From the NCBI RefSeq assembly GCF_023715325.1, contig NZ_JAMBNX010000003.1, positions 310,001-374,000 of the forward strand: a DNA stretch of 64,000 nt, given 5' to 3'. Shown in pieces: positions 43,760-52,115 of the stretch; within the stretch, counting starts at the first letter, position 1, and every line of letters starts with the position of its first letter. This DNA comes from Agromyces mediolanus (GTDB lineage: Bacteria > Actinomycetota > Actinomycetes > Actinomycetales > Microbacteriaceae). The notes below the pieces were generated by a model that was not told the DNA's origin, searched no databases, and saw only the letters and a program-made list of their open reading frames with translations. The translations under genes and the position numbers were made by a program.

Positions 43760-45192
43760 GCGGACAGGAGCACTGCGAACTGACGATCGAGACGGTCGCG
43801 GGCGAGCGCCTGCTCGCCGTGGCGGGCGCCTCGGACCGGGAGCGCGCCCGGTTCGAGCGGATGGCGCCGGGCCCTCGCGCCGGCGTGTCGTACGGCCCGC
43901 TGTCGGCGCGCAACGCGGCGGCCGCCCGGATCGTCCGGCCGAACCTCGCACCCCGACCGATCGGGCTGTCGACCTCGGCCGGCACCGGGGATCGGCTCGG
44001 CCTCGCAACCCCGGGTCAGGCCGCAGCATTCCGAGACTTCGCGCCGGGCCTGCGAGCGATCTTCGCGCAGCAGTCCATTCGAGAGATGGACCGCCTGGGC
44101 CGCAGCCCGCAGCAGGTGCTGGACGACGCCACGTTCGGCTGCATCGAGGCCGGTTGGACCGCTCCGGTCGGCGCGGATGCCGACCATCTGAAGACCACGG
44201 ACGACATCGACCGCTGCCTCGCCGCTGGCTTCAGCCTTTTCACGATCGACGTGGGCGACTTCGTCGAGGCGTGCGACGCGGTGCCGTCCGACGCTGAGCT
44301 GGCCGGGCTGCCCTGGGCCGAGCTCGAGGACGACCTCGCCTCGGCCAGGCGCCGATACGCCTCGCTTCGACTCGAGCTCGACTCGGGCGTGCAGACCGTC
44401 GGCGAGGCCGAGCTCGCCCATGCGATGGGCAAGTACGGACGAGCTGTCGCCATGGGAGCGCGACTCGCCCGTCACCTGATGGACCGCGCCAGCTCTCCCG
44501 TCGAGATCGAGATCGCCGTGGACGAGACCGACGAGCCGACGACCTCGGAGGAGCACATCTACATCGCGACGGAGCTCGCGCGCCTCGGCATCCGCTGGGT
44601 GAGCTTCGCTCCTCGCCATCTCGGCTCCTTCGAGAAGGGCGTCGAGTTCGCCGGCGACCGCGCAGCGCTGTACGACGCGATCTCCCGGCACGCCGCGATC
44701 GCGCGGGCGCTCGGGCCCTACAAGATCGGCATGCACTCGGGCTCGGACAAGTTCAGCATCTACGACGGCGTGATGGAGCACACCCGGGGACTCGTGCACC
44801 TGAAGACCTCAGGCACCAGCTATCTCGTGGCGCTCGGCGTCCTCGCGACGCAACGTCCCGAGCTCTTCCGGCGGGCCTACGAGGCGAGCCTCGCCGCGTA
44901 TCGCGCCGCCCGCGCGAGCTACCAGGTGTCCGCGGAGTCCGGCGCGGTCCCCGCCCCTGACGCGCTCGCCGACGCGGAGCTGCCGCGCCTGCTGCTCGCC
45001 CCGGCGACGCGGCAGATTCTGCACGTCGGCTACGGTGCGGTGCTCCGCACGGCGGACGGAGGCGGTGCGTCGTTCCTCGGCACGGAACTCGTCACCGCAC
45101 TCTCGGACCACCACGACGAGTACCGGGCCGATCTCCGTGCGCATTTCGGCCGACACCTCGCCCCGTTCTCGGCCGTGAAGGTCCGCTCGTGA
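43756..45192 (+). CDS. uxaE: Tagaturonate epimerase UxaE
   Basis: 478 aa, ATG overlapping the esterase TGA (ATGA). UxaE converts D-tagaturonate to D-fructuronate, joining the galacturonate branch to the glucuronate branch. Family features: GADADHLKTTDDIDRCLAAG, FTIDVGDFVEACD, LDSGVQTVGEAELAHAMGKY, FAPRHLGSFEKGVEFAG and GMHSGSDKFSIYDGV. These match the Thermotoga-type UxaE family. Because uxaB/uxaA are absent, this enzyme is the link that lets galacturonate enter the mannonate route. It overlaps the SDR gene by 4 bp. Confidence 0.88.
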   Translation: MSGQEHCELTIETVAGERLLAVAGASDRERARFERMAPGPRAGVSYGPLSARNAAAARIVRPNLAPRPIGLSTSAGTGDRLGLATPGQAAAFRDFAPGLRAIFAQQSIREMDRLGRSPQQVLDDATFGCIEAGWTAPVGADADHLKTTDDIDRCLAAGFSLFTIDVGDFVEACDAVPSDAELAGLPWAELEDDLASARRRYASLRLELDSGVQTVGEAELAHAMGKYGRAVAMGARLARHLMDRASSPVEIEIAVDETDEPTTSEEHIYIATELARLGIRWVSFAPRHLGSFEKGVEFAGDRAALYDAISRHAAIARALGPYKIGMHSGSDKFSIYDGVMEHTRGLVHLKTSGTSYLVALGVLATQRPELFRRAYEASLAAYRAARASYQVSAESGAVPAPDALADAELPRLLLAPATRQILHVGYGAVLRTADGGGASFLGTELVTALSDHHDEYRADLRAHFGRHLAPFSAVKVRS

Positions 45193-45971
45193 CGATCGCC
45201 CCGTCGGTCGCCGGCCTGTTCGACCTGGAGCGGAGCACCGCCCTGGTCGTCGGCGGCACCGGCGTCCTCGGCGGCCGATTCTGCGAGGCGCTGGCCGCCG
45301 CCGGCGCTGAGGTCGCGGTCGCCGGTCGCTCCCGCGAGCGCGGCGAGCAGGTGGTGCGCCGTGTGCTGGACGCCGGCGGTGCGGCGCGGTTCGTCGAGCT
45401 GGATGCCACAGACCGGGCGTCCGTCGAACGCGTTGCCGCGGACTGCCGGGAGCGGGGAGGAATCGACATCCTCGTGAACGCCCCGGGCGTCAACAGCGCG
45501 ACACCGTTCGAGGAGATCACCGACGCCGAGTGGGAGCTGCTGCTCGACACGAACCTCGGATCGATGTTCCGGACGATCCAGGCGTTCCGGCCACAGCTGG
45601 CGGCCGCCGGGGGCGGCAGCATCATCAACATCTCCTCGGCCTCTTCCGGCCCGCCGCTGTCGCGGGTGCTGGCCTACGGGGTCGCAAAGGCCGGCGTCAA
45701 CAGCCTCACCCAGTACCTCGCCCGGGAGCTCGCACCGGACGGGATCCGCGTCAACGCGATCGTGCCGGGGTTCTTTCCCGCCGAGCAGAATCGTGCGCTG
45801 CTCAGCGAGGAACGGGTCTCCGACATCGTCCGGCACACCCCGATGGGCCGCCTCGGCGAGCAGCACGAGCTCGACGGCGCGCTGCTCTGGCTCGCCTCCG
45901 GCCGAGCCTCCGGCTTCGTCACCGGTGCGCTCATCCGCGTCGACGGCGGGTTCTCCGCCATGACTATCTGA
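45189..45971 (+). CDS. SDR-family oxidoreductase, probable fructuronate reductase
   Basis: 260 aa from a GTG overlapping the uxaE stop. Classical short-chain dehydrogenase: GGTGVLGG (residues 22-29, cofactor), NAPG at 97-100, Asn122, Ser150, Tyr163 and Lys167 (YGVAK). By position it reduces fructuronate to mannonate, the UxuB step, for which SDR-type enzymes are known in Gram-positives. The classical long-chain UxuB is not in the window. Gluconate-5-dehydrogenase-like activity is the main alternative. Confidence 0.82.
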   Translation: MTIAPSVAGLFDLERSTALVVGGTGVLGGRFCEALAAAGAEVAVAGRSRERGEQVVRRVLDAGGAARFVELDATDRASVERVAADCRERGGIDILVNAPGVNSATPFEEITDAEWELLLDTNLGSMFRTIQAFRPQLAAAGGGSIINISSASSGPPLSRVLAYGVAKAGVNSLTQYLARELAPDGIRVNAIVPGFFPAEQNRALLSEERVSDIVRHTPMGRLGEQHELDGALLWLASGRASGFVTGALIRVDGGFSAMTI

Positions 45972-46031
45972 GATCACGCCCGACCGCACCCCGCGGCTCG
46001 CCCCTCCCCTCCCCTGCAGAAAGGAACCGGT

Positions 46032-47270
46032 GTGAAGATCGAACGCGCCGAGGTGATCGTCACCAGCCCGAATCGGAACTTCGTCACGTTGAAGCTCACC
46101 ACCGACGATGGCCTGACCGGTCTCGGCGATGCGACCGTCAACGGCCGGGAACTGGCCGTGGTCTCCTATCTCACCGATCACGTCGTCCCCCTGCTGCTCG
46201 GACTCGATGCACATCGCATCGAGGACACGTGGCAGTTTCTCTATCGGAGTGCGTACTGGCGCCGAGGGCCGATCACGATGGCGGCGATCGCGGCGGTCGA
46301 CATGGCGCTCTGGGATCTCAAGGGCAAGGCGGCCGGCCTGCCGGTCTACCAGTTCCTCGGCGGCGCCTCGCGCAGCGGGATGATGGCCTACGGGCACGCC
46401 TCGGGGAAGGAGCTGCCGGAGCTGTTCGATTCGATCCGGGAGCACCAGGAGCTCGGTTACCGCTCGATCCGCGTCCAACCCGGCGTACCGGGGCTGAAGG
46501 CGATCTACGGCGTCGCCTCCAACACCGGCCTCGCCGGCAACGAGGGCGTCAGATACGACCACGAGCCGGCGCAGCGCGGCGTGATGCCCATGCTGGAGGA
46601 CTGGGACACGCGCGCGTACCTGCGGCACGTGCCGACGGTCTTCGAGGCGATCCGCGCGGAGTTCGGCGCAGAGCTGCCATTGCTGCATGACGGCCACCAC
46701 CGGATGACCCCGCTGCAGGCCGCCGCCTTCGGGAGGTCGCTGGAGCCGTACGACCTCTTCTGGCTGGAGGACTGCACGCCGGCGGAGAACCAGGAGGCGC
46801 TCCGCCTCGTCCGACAGCACACCACGACCCCGCTCGCCATCGGCGAGGTGTTCAACACGATCTGGGACTTCCAGGCGCTGATCAAGGAGCAGCTGATCGA
46901 CTACGTGCGAGCGGCCTCGACGCATTTCGGCGGCATCAGTCCGCTGAAGAAGGTGATGGACTACGCCGCCCAGTATCAGATCAAGTCCGGATGCCACGGA
47001 CCGACCGACATCTCACCGGTCGGCTTCGCCGCGCAGCTGCACGTCGGGCTCGCGATCCACAACTTCGGCATCCAGGAGTACATGCAGCACGGGGCTCGCA
47101 CGAACGCCACCTTCGAGCAGTCGATGACCTTCGTCGACGGGTTCCTGCACCCGGGCGAGCGCCCGGGTCTCGGCGTGGAACTTGACGTCGACGAGGCCGG
47201 CAAGTACCCCTATGTGACCGCCTACCTGCCGTACAACCGCCTGGCGGACGGGACCGTCCACGACTGGTGA
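46032..47270 (+). CDS. manD: D-mannonate dehydratase ManD (enolase superfamily)
   Basis: 412 aa. Converts D-mannonate to 2-keto-3-deoxygluconate. Residues expected for high-activity ManD are all visible: Arg147 and Tyr159 (SIRVQP; KAIYGV), metal ligands Asp220, Glu246 and Glu272, and His222 (LLHDGHHRM). Also FWLEDCTPAENQEALRLVRQ and the C-terminal NRLADGTVHDW. This family is unrelated to UxuA. GTG start with AAAGGA upstream; last gene of the cluster, convergent with mutM. Confidence 0.94.
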   Translation: MKIERAEVIVTSPNRNFVTLKLTTDDGLTGLGDATVNGRELAVVSYLTDHVVPLLLGLDAHRIEDTWQFLYRSAYWRRGPITMAAIAAVDMALWDLKGKAAGLPVYQFLGGASRSGMMAYGHASGKELPELFDSIREHQELGYRSIRVQPGVPGLKAIYGVASNTGLAGNEGVRYDHEPAQRGVMPMLEDWDTRAYLRHVPTVFEAIRAEFGAELPLLHDGHHRMTPLQAAAFGRSLEPYDLFWLEDCTPAENQEALRLVRQHTTTPLAIGEVFNTIWDFQALIKEQLIDYVRAASTHFGGISPLKKVMDYAAQYQIKSGCHGPTDISPVGFAAQLHVGLAIHNFGIQEYMQHGARTNATFEQSMTFVDGFLHPGERPGLGVELDVDEAGKYPYVTAYLPYNRLADGTVHDW

Positions 47271-47296
47271 CGTGCCCCACCCGGTGACGTGCGCCA

Positions 47297-47310
47297 CCGA
47301 CTGCGGTCGG
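47297..47310. terminator. Weak hairpin between manD and mutM
   Basis: CCGAC/GTCGG stem with a 4-nt loop in the 50-bp convergent gap, next to two direct copies of GGTGACGTGC (from about 47267 and 47283). No T-tract. Confidence 0.25.
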
Positions 47311-47320
47311 CGACGTGAGA

Positions 47321-48289
47321 TCAGCCGGCTCGTCGCGCCCGCAAACGCTGGCAGCGCGGGCAGAAGTGCGAGGAGCGGTTCATGAACGGCTCACGCACCA
47401 TGAGCGTGCCGCAGCGCGGGCAGGCCTTGCCCTCGCGACCGTACGCGTTCAGGGAGTGCGCGAAGTACCCGGACGCCCCGTTCACGTTCACGTACTGGGC
47501 GTCGAAGCTCGTGCCGCCCTCGGCGAGGGCCTTCTGCAGCACCCCGCGCACGGCCTCGAGGAGCTCGCCTGCCCGGCGCGCACTGACGCTCGACGCGGGC
47601 TGCTCGCCGTGCAGGCGCACCGCCCACAGCGACTCGTCGGCGTAGATGTTGCCGATGCCGCTGACGAGCGTCTGGTCGAGCAGCACGCGCTTCACGGCGG
47701 AGTGCCGTCTCGCGAATGCCATGAGGAAGCCGCGCTCGTCGAAGGCCGGGTCGAGCGGGTCCCTGGCGATGTGCGCGACCTGGCTCGGCACGAAGTCCGC
47801 CCATTGCCCCGTCACTCCGGCGGAGAACCCGGCCGCACGGCCGTCTGGCGTCGGCGCCATCCGGTCGATCGCCATCGAGCCGAAGATGCGCTGGTCGACG
47901 AAATCGACACGGAGCTCGCCGTGGTCCTCGTGCTCGAGGTGGATGCGGATGCGGGCGTGCGCGTCGCCGCCCGGATGGTCGGGCGTGCGCAGCAGCACCT
48001 GCCCGCTCATGCCGAGATGCGCGACGAGCGCCCGCGGCTCGGCCGGCGCCTCGGATGCCTCGGATGCCTCGGATGCCTCGGATGGCAGGATCGGCAGCCA
48101 GAGGAACTTGCCGCGGCGGACCGCGGCGGCGAAACGCGCCCCGACGAGGCTGCGCTCGAAGTCACCGCTCGCGGGATCGTGCCGCTTCAGCGACCGCCGG
48201 TCGAGCACCTCGACGCCGGTGACGAGCGCACCGGTGACGGCGGGAGCGAGACCGGCGCGGACGACCTCGACTTCGGGGAGTTCGGGCAC
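47321..48289 (-). CDS. mutM: Formamidopyrimidine-DNA glycosylase
   Basis: 322 aa from a GTG 1 bp after the rnc stop. Excises 8-oxoguanine and formamidopyrimidines. N-terminal PELPEVEVVRAGL with the catalytic Pro2 and Glu3, Lys in RRGKFLWLP, H2TH motif, and the C-terminal zinc finger CPRCGTLMVREPFMNRSSHFCPRC. It is longer than usual because of a (Ser-Glu-Ala)4 insertion near residue 68-79, encoded by a 9-bp tandem repeat. Normally adjacent to rnc and smc. Confidence 0.96.
   Translation of the reverse strand: MPELPEVEVVRAGLAPAVTGALVTGVEVLDRRSLKRHDPASGDFERSLVGARFAAAVRRGKFLWLPILPSEASEASEASEAPAEPRALVAHLGMSGQVLLRTPDHPGGDAHARIRIHLEHEDHGELRVDFVDQRIFGSMAIDRMAPTPDGRAAGFSAGVTGQWADFVPSQVAHIARDPLDPAFDERGFLMAFARRHSAVKRVLLDQTLVSGIGNIYADESLWAVRLHGEQPASSVSARRAGELLEAVRGVLQKALAEGGTSFDAQYVNVNGASGYFAHSLNAYGREGKACPRCGTLMVREPFMNRSSHFCPRCQRLRARRAG
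48051..48086 (-). repeat. 9-bp tandem repeat inside mutM
   Basis: Four copies of TCGGATGCC on the plus strand (48051, 48060, 48069, 48078; the last has one mismatch), giving four Ser-Glu-Ala triplets in MutM. Copy changes would stay in frame. Confidence 0.9.
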
Positions 48290-48290
48290 C

Positions 48291-49001
48291 TCAGCCCGCG
48301 CTCAGGGCGGTCCAGGCTTCGAGCGCCGCGGCCATCTCGGCCTGCTTCTTGCTCGATCCTTCGCCTGAGGCCCGGACGAGCTCACCCACGGAGACGGTGG
48401 CGAGGAAGTGCTTGCTGTGATCGGGACCGCTCTCGGCGACCTCGTACACGGGCGGCGGGGAACCGAGCCGCGCGGCGGCTTCCTGCAGACTCGTCTTCGG
48501 GTCCATCGCTGCACCGAACCGCGCGGGGTCGCTCATGAGCGGGGCGACGAGACGCAGCACGAGCGCCGTCGCGGCATCGCCCCCGGCGTCGAGGTAGGTC
48601 GCCCCGATGATTGCCTCGACCGTATCGGCGAGGATCGACGGCTTGTCGGCACCGCCGGTCATGGTCTCACCGCGCCCGAGCCGGATGAAGCGGCCGAGGC
48701 CGATCGCGCGACCGACCTCCGCCAGCGCGGCGCTCGAGACGAGGCTCGCCCGTCGCTTGGCCAGCTCGCCCTCGTCGAGCTCGGGGTGATCGCGGAACAG
48801 CCGCACCGTGACGGCCTGACCGAGGATCGAGTCGCCGAGGAACTCGAGGCGCTCGTTCGTGGGGATGCCGCCGTTCTCGTACGCGAACGACCGGTGCGTG
48901 AGCGCGAGCAACAGCAGCTCGGGGGCGATCTCGATCTGCAGCGTCTCCTGGAGCGCTGCGAGGTCTCGATCCGCAGTTCCCGTCTGCCGCGCGTGCGCCA
49001 C
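48291..49001 (-). CDS. rnc: Ribonuclease III
   Basis: 236 aa from a GTG at 49001. Cuts double-stranded RNA (rRNA processing). The signature NERLEFLGDSILGQ with catalytic Glu and Asp is present; a C-terminal dsRNA-binding domain follows (DPKTSLQEAAARLGSPPPVYEV; GEGSSKKQAEMAAALEAW). It lies 28 bp after rpmF and directly before mutM. No strong ribosome-binding site is seen. Confidence 0.95.
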   Translation of the reverse strand: MAHARQTGTADRDLAALQETLQIEIAPELLLLALTHRSFAYENGGIPTNERLEFLGDSILGQAVTVRLFRDHPELDEGELAKRRASLVSSAALAEVGRAIGLGRFIRLGRGETMTGGADKPSILADTVEAIIGATYLDAGGDAATALVLRLVAPLMSDPARFGAAMDPKTSLQEAAARLGSPPPVYEVAESGPDHSKHFLATVSVGELVRASGEGSSKKQAEMAAALEAWTALSAG

Positions 49002-49029
49002 GACCGGTCGTTCGGAGTCCGAGGGCCGA

Positions 49030-49233
49030 CTAGACGTCGGCGACCTTCCGGCCCTTGTACTCGAGGAAGAGCGGGGTGCCCGCCGAGTCCTCGACCACGC
49101 GCGCGCGGTGCGGGAGGCTGTAGGTCACCTTGCCGTTCTCGACGGTCTTGACGAGCGTGGGGACCTCGGCCTTCCACTGCGAACGGCGCGCGTGGGTGTT
49201 GGCGCGTGACTTCTTCCGCTTGGGAACAGCCAT
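49030..49233 (-). CDS. rpmF: 50S ribosomal protein L32
   Basis: 67 aa ([20 protein letters not shown]). No Cys pair, so it is the zinc-free C-minus form. ATG start with GAGAGAG upstream. It lies 9 bp after yceD, the normal yceD-rpmF-rnc arrangement. Confidence 0.96.
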   Translation of the reverse strand: MAVPKRKKSRANTHARRSQWKAEVPTLVKTVENGKVTYSLPHRARVVEDSAGTPLFLEYKGRKVADV

Positions 49234-49242
49234 GTCTCTCTC

Positions 49243-49803
49243 TCAATCTCTCTCAGAATCAGCGCTGCCCGCGGCAGCGCCCTGGTCTTCGGAAGCCTCG
49301 AACCCGGCGAGCGCGGCCCATCGAGGGTCGCGCTGCTCGGACGTGACGAGTTCCGGATGATCAGCCAGACGCTGCCCGGTCACAGGGTCGAGACCCGGGC
49401 AATCAGGCCGGCACACCGGCTGGAAGGGCAGTGCCAGCACTACCGCATCTCGGATAAGCGGTTCAAGATCCACGTGGTCGTCTTGAACCTCATACTCGAA
49501 AGCTTCCCCAGAATGATACGCGAAAAGCTCCTGGAACTCGACTTCGACGGGCACGGCGATGTCGATGAGGCACCGACTGCACTCCCCCTCGGCCACCGCA
49601 TCGAGCTCGACACTCGCGAGAACCCCCTCGTGCACCGACTCCAGCCGAACGTCGAGCTCGAGCTCGGAGCCTTCGCGGACGGCGACGAGGCCCTCGCCGA
49701 ACTGGGCCGGCGCGGGGACGTCGAGCTCGACCTCACGCATCTCGCCAGGGCGGTGCATGACGTCGCGCACGTTGATGCGGAACGGGGAATCGTGATGGGC
49801 CAC
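49243..49803 (-). CDS. YceD family protein (DUF177)
   Basis: 186 aa. Central Cys pair ECSRCLIDI and a second VCRPDCPG, typical of the family linked to 23S rRNA accumulation and coupled to rpmF. The start is not certain: a GTG at 49803 (VAHHDSPFRINVRDV) is chosen because homologous sequence begins there and a TAGAAT box lies 8 nt upstream. It overlaps nothing; the TGA is 9 bp before rpmF. Confidence 0.9.
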   Translation of the reverse strand: MAHHDSPFRINVRDVMHRPGEMREVELDVPAPAQFGEGLVAVREGSELELDVRLESVHEGVLASVELDAVAEGECSRCLIDIAVPVEVEFQELFAYHSGEAFEYEVQDDHVDLEPLIRDAVVLALPFQPVCRPDCPGLDPVTGQRLADHPELVTSEQRDPRWAALAGFEASEDQGAAAGSADSERD

Positions 49804-49811
49804 GATCGGCC

Positions 49812-49817
49812 ATTCTA
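49812..49817 (-). promoter_or_regulatory. -10 box TAGAAT, near-leaderless candidate (yceD)
   Basis: TAGAAT then 8 nt to the GTG at 49803. The box overlaps the TAG stop of the transglutaminase gene. Confidence 0.45.
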
Positions 49818-52115
49818 CGCGCGCGCAGCCGACCGTCGGCCCGCCCGCGCCGTATCGAGCAGCGAGACCGGGAGAAGTCGGGCCCGCACTCGCGTCACGG
49901 GCGTCGCCCGGCGCCGCAGCGCCGTCACGAGTTCGACGAGCGCGGCCTCCGACACCGGCGCCTCGGTGCCCGGCGGTCCGTACCGGGCGCGCTCCACCGC
50001 GTCTCGCAGCGCGTACAGGGCACGCCGACCGGCGTCGTCGAGGCCCCCGAGCTCGTCGAGCAGCACGTCGGCCGCCTCGCGCGGGGTGAGTGCCGCCGTG
50101 CCTGCGGCAGAGCCGAGGTCGCTCGCGGTTCCCATCGCCTCCCGCCAGGCGGCATCCGCGCCGCGATCGTCGCGCCGGACCCGGCGGAACCGTACGCGGC
50201 GGACCCAGCTGCGCACCCCGGCCGGCAGCAGCAGGACGACGACGAGGCCGAGGGTGACGAGCGGCCACACGACCGGATCGCTCGTCGCCCCGGCTGACCC
50301 GCCGGACGCGAGCTGACGCTCGGGATCGAGGTCCGGCCTGGCTCCGGGCGTCGGCGGCGGCGTGCCCGGGGCGCGCTCCGGCACCGGGGCGGTCTCGCTC
50401 GCCCCCGGGCGCGAGTAGTCCGGGACGGTGCCCCGGCCGGGCGTCGGTTCGAAGGGCACCCAGCCGACGCCTTGGAAGTAGAGCTCCGGCCAGGCGTGGA
50501 GATCCTGGCTGTCGACCTGGACGACGGCGACGTTCTCCACGCGGGTCGTCGTCGGCGTCCCGGCCGTGTACCCGACGGAGATGCGCGAGGGGATGCCGAG
50601 CTCGCGGGCGAGGACGGCCATCGTCGAAGCGAATTGCACGCAGTAGCCTTCCCGCTGCTTGAGGAACTCGGCGACGACGTCGAGGCCGCCGCCGTCGTAG
50701 CTTTCCTCGACCGGTGCCTCGACGGAGTATCGGAAGTCCGGGCCGCGAAGGTACTCCTGGATGGCGACGGCGCGGTCGTACGCGGTGTCGGCGCTCGCGC
50801 CGAGTTCCGCCGCGAGCTCGGCGATCGGAGCGGGAGTCTCCTCGGGGAGCTCGGTGAACTCCTGGATGGACTCGGGAATGCGGCTGCCGGCCGCTCGGAG
50901 CTGCTCGGCAGTGGGATCGATCTCGAGCATCGTCGCGCGGTACTGCTGACCACTGGTGTCGCTGTCGGCGCTGCGGACGGTGAGGGGCCCGCGGTCCCAG
51001 AACCAGGACCCGTCGAGCCCTTCGACGGACGACACGGGGTACGGCAGGGGCAGCCAGGTGGTGCGCAGCTGCTGCACGGTGATGTCGATGGGATGCTGGG
51101 TGCGCGCCACCGCATCGCCGAGGCCCGTCGGCGTGGGGAACTCGTCGACCGCGTTGTCGCCGTCGATCCGCCGGTCGCTGGGAGCCCAGACCTCGCCGTC
51201 GAAGCGATCGATCGTGAGGAGCCGGAAGTACGGTCGGTCGCCGTCGCGTGCGACGTAGCTGAACGCGGGCACCGCGTCCGGTCGCCGAAGGTCCCGCCCG
51301 AGGTCGAGGAAGGGGCTCACCCCGCGCGCGAACAACGCTCCCTGTCCCCCGCTGCCGAGCAGGAGGCTCGTCGAGACGCTCGGCGTCGAGGCGGTGAGGA
51401 GCGACGCCGCGACGAGTCCCGCCGCGGCGAGACCGATGGTCGGGAGCACGCTCGACGCGACGGGCGTCCGCCGCGGCGCCGTGATGAGTACCTCGTCGTC
51501 GTGGTGGGCGAGGGCGGCTCGCCGACGTACGCGCACATCGACCCGGAGCAACAGGAGGAAGGCGGCGGCGGTGAGCACGAGCGTGCCGACCTCGGCGCCG
51601 TCCTCGATCAGGAAGCCGGGCACGAGGATCGGCACCAGTGCGGGCGCGGCGGCGAGGGCGGGGAGCCGGAAGGTCAGCACGAGCAGATCCGCGAGCACGG
51701 CGAGCAGCCCGGTTCCGAGCGCCAACCCGAAAGCGAGGGACGGCACCACCACGGCCGGCACCGACTGCTGCTGGATCGTGCGCTGCGCACCGCCGAGCAG
51801 CTCCCCGAACACGCCGAAGGTGTCGGCGGTCGGGACGAGCAGCAGGAGCGAGCTCGAGCCGCCGAAGAACAGCGTGAGCGTCGCGAGGAGGATGAGGAGC
51901 TCACCCAGCGGCACGAGCGAGGCCGGCAGGCGGATGGCCCGGAGCCCGGCGCCGCCGAACAGCACGGCGGCGGCGACCGCCGTGCACAACCACCACCACC
52001 CGCTGCCGGCGAGCAACGGGCCGAGGGCCATCACGGCGATGACGAGGAGCAGGAAGGTGGCACCGCTCAGGGCGAGCGCTTGCAGCCGGCTGAGCGGCGC
52101 ACGGTCACGGCGCAT
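49815..52115 (-). CDS. Membrane-bound transglutaminase-like protein (TgpA type)
   Basis: 766 aa from the ATG at 52115, overlapping the DUF58 gene by 11 bp. N-terminal block of about six TM helices (to about residue 230), then an extracytoplasmic region with the transglutaminase core: Cys in REGYCVQFASTMAVLARELGIPSRISVGY, His in DLHAWPELYFQGVGW and an acidic residue in VPFEPTPG. A last TM (VWPLVTLGLVVVLLLPAGV) and a cytoplasmic DUF4129-like tail follow. The family is usually encoded with DUF58 and MoxR, as here. Role: probably modifies or cleaves surface proteins; the substrate is unknown. Confidence 0.88.
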   Translation of the reverse strand: MRRDRAPLSRLQALALSGATFLLLVIAVMALGPLLAGSGWWWLCTAVAAAVLFGGAGLRAIRLPASLVPLGELLILLATLTLFFGGSSSLLLLVPTADTFGVFGELLGGAQRTIQQQSVPAVVVPSLAFGLALGTGLLAVLADLLVLTFRLPALAAAPALVPILVPGFLIEDGAEVGTLVLTAAAFLLLLRVDVRVRRRAALAHHDDEVLITAPRRTPVASSVLPTIGLAAAGLVAASLLTASTPSVSTSLLLGSGGQGALFARGVSPFLDLGRDLRRPDAVPAFSYVARDGDRPYFRLLTIDRFDGEVWAPSDRRIDGDNAVDEFPTPTGLGDAVARTQHPIDITVQQLRTTWLPLPYPVSSVEGLDGSWFWDRGPLTVRSADSDTSGQQYRATMLEIDPTAEQLRAAGSRIPESIQEFTELPEETPAPIAELAAELGASADTAYDRAVAIQEYLRGPDFRYSVEAPVEESYDGGGLDVVAEFLKQREGYCVQFASTMAVLARELGIPSRISVGYTAGTPTTTRVENVAVVQVDSQDLHAWPELYFQGVGWVPFEPTPGRGTVPDYSRPGASETAPVPERAPGTPPPTPGARPDLDPERQLASGGSAGATSDPVVWPLVTLGLVVVLLLPAGVRSWVRRVRFRRVRRDDRGADAAWREAMGTASDLGSAAGTAALTPREAADVLLDELGGLDDAGRRALYALRDAVERARYGPPGTEAPVSEAALVELVTALRRRATPVTRVRARLLPVSLLDTARAGRRSAARA

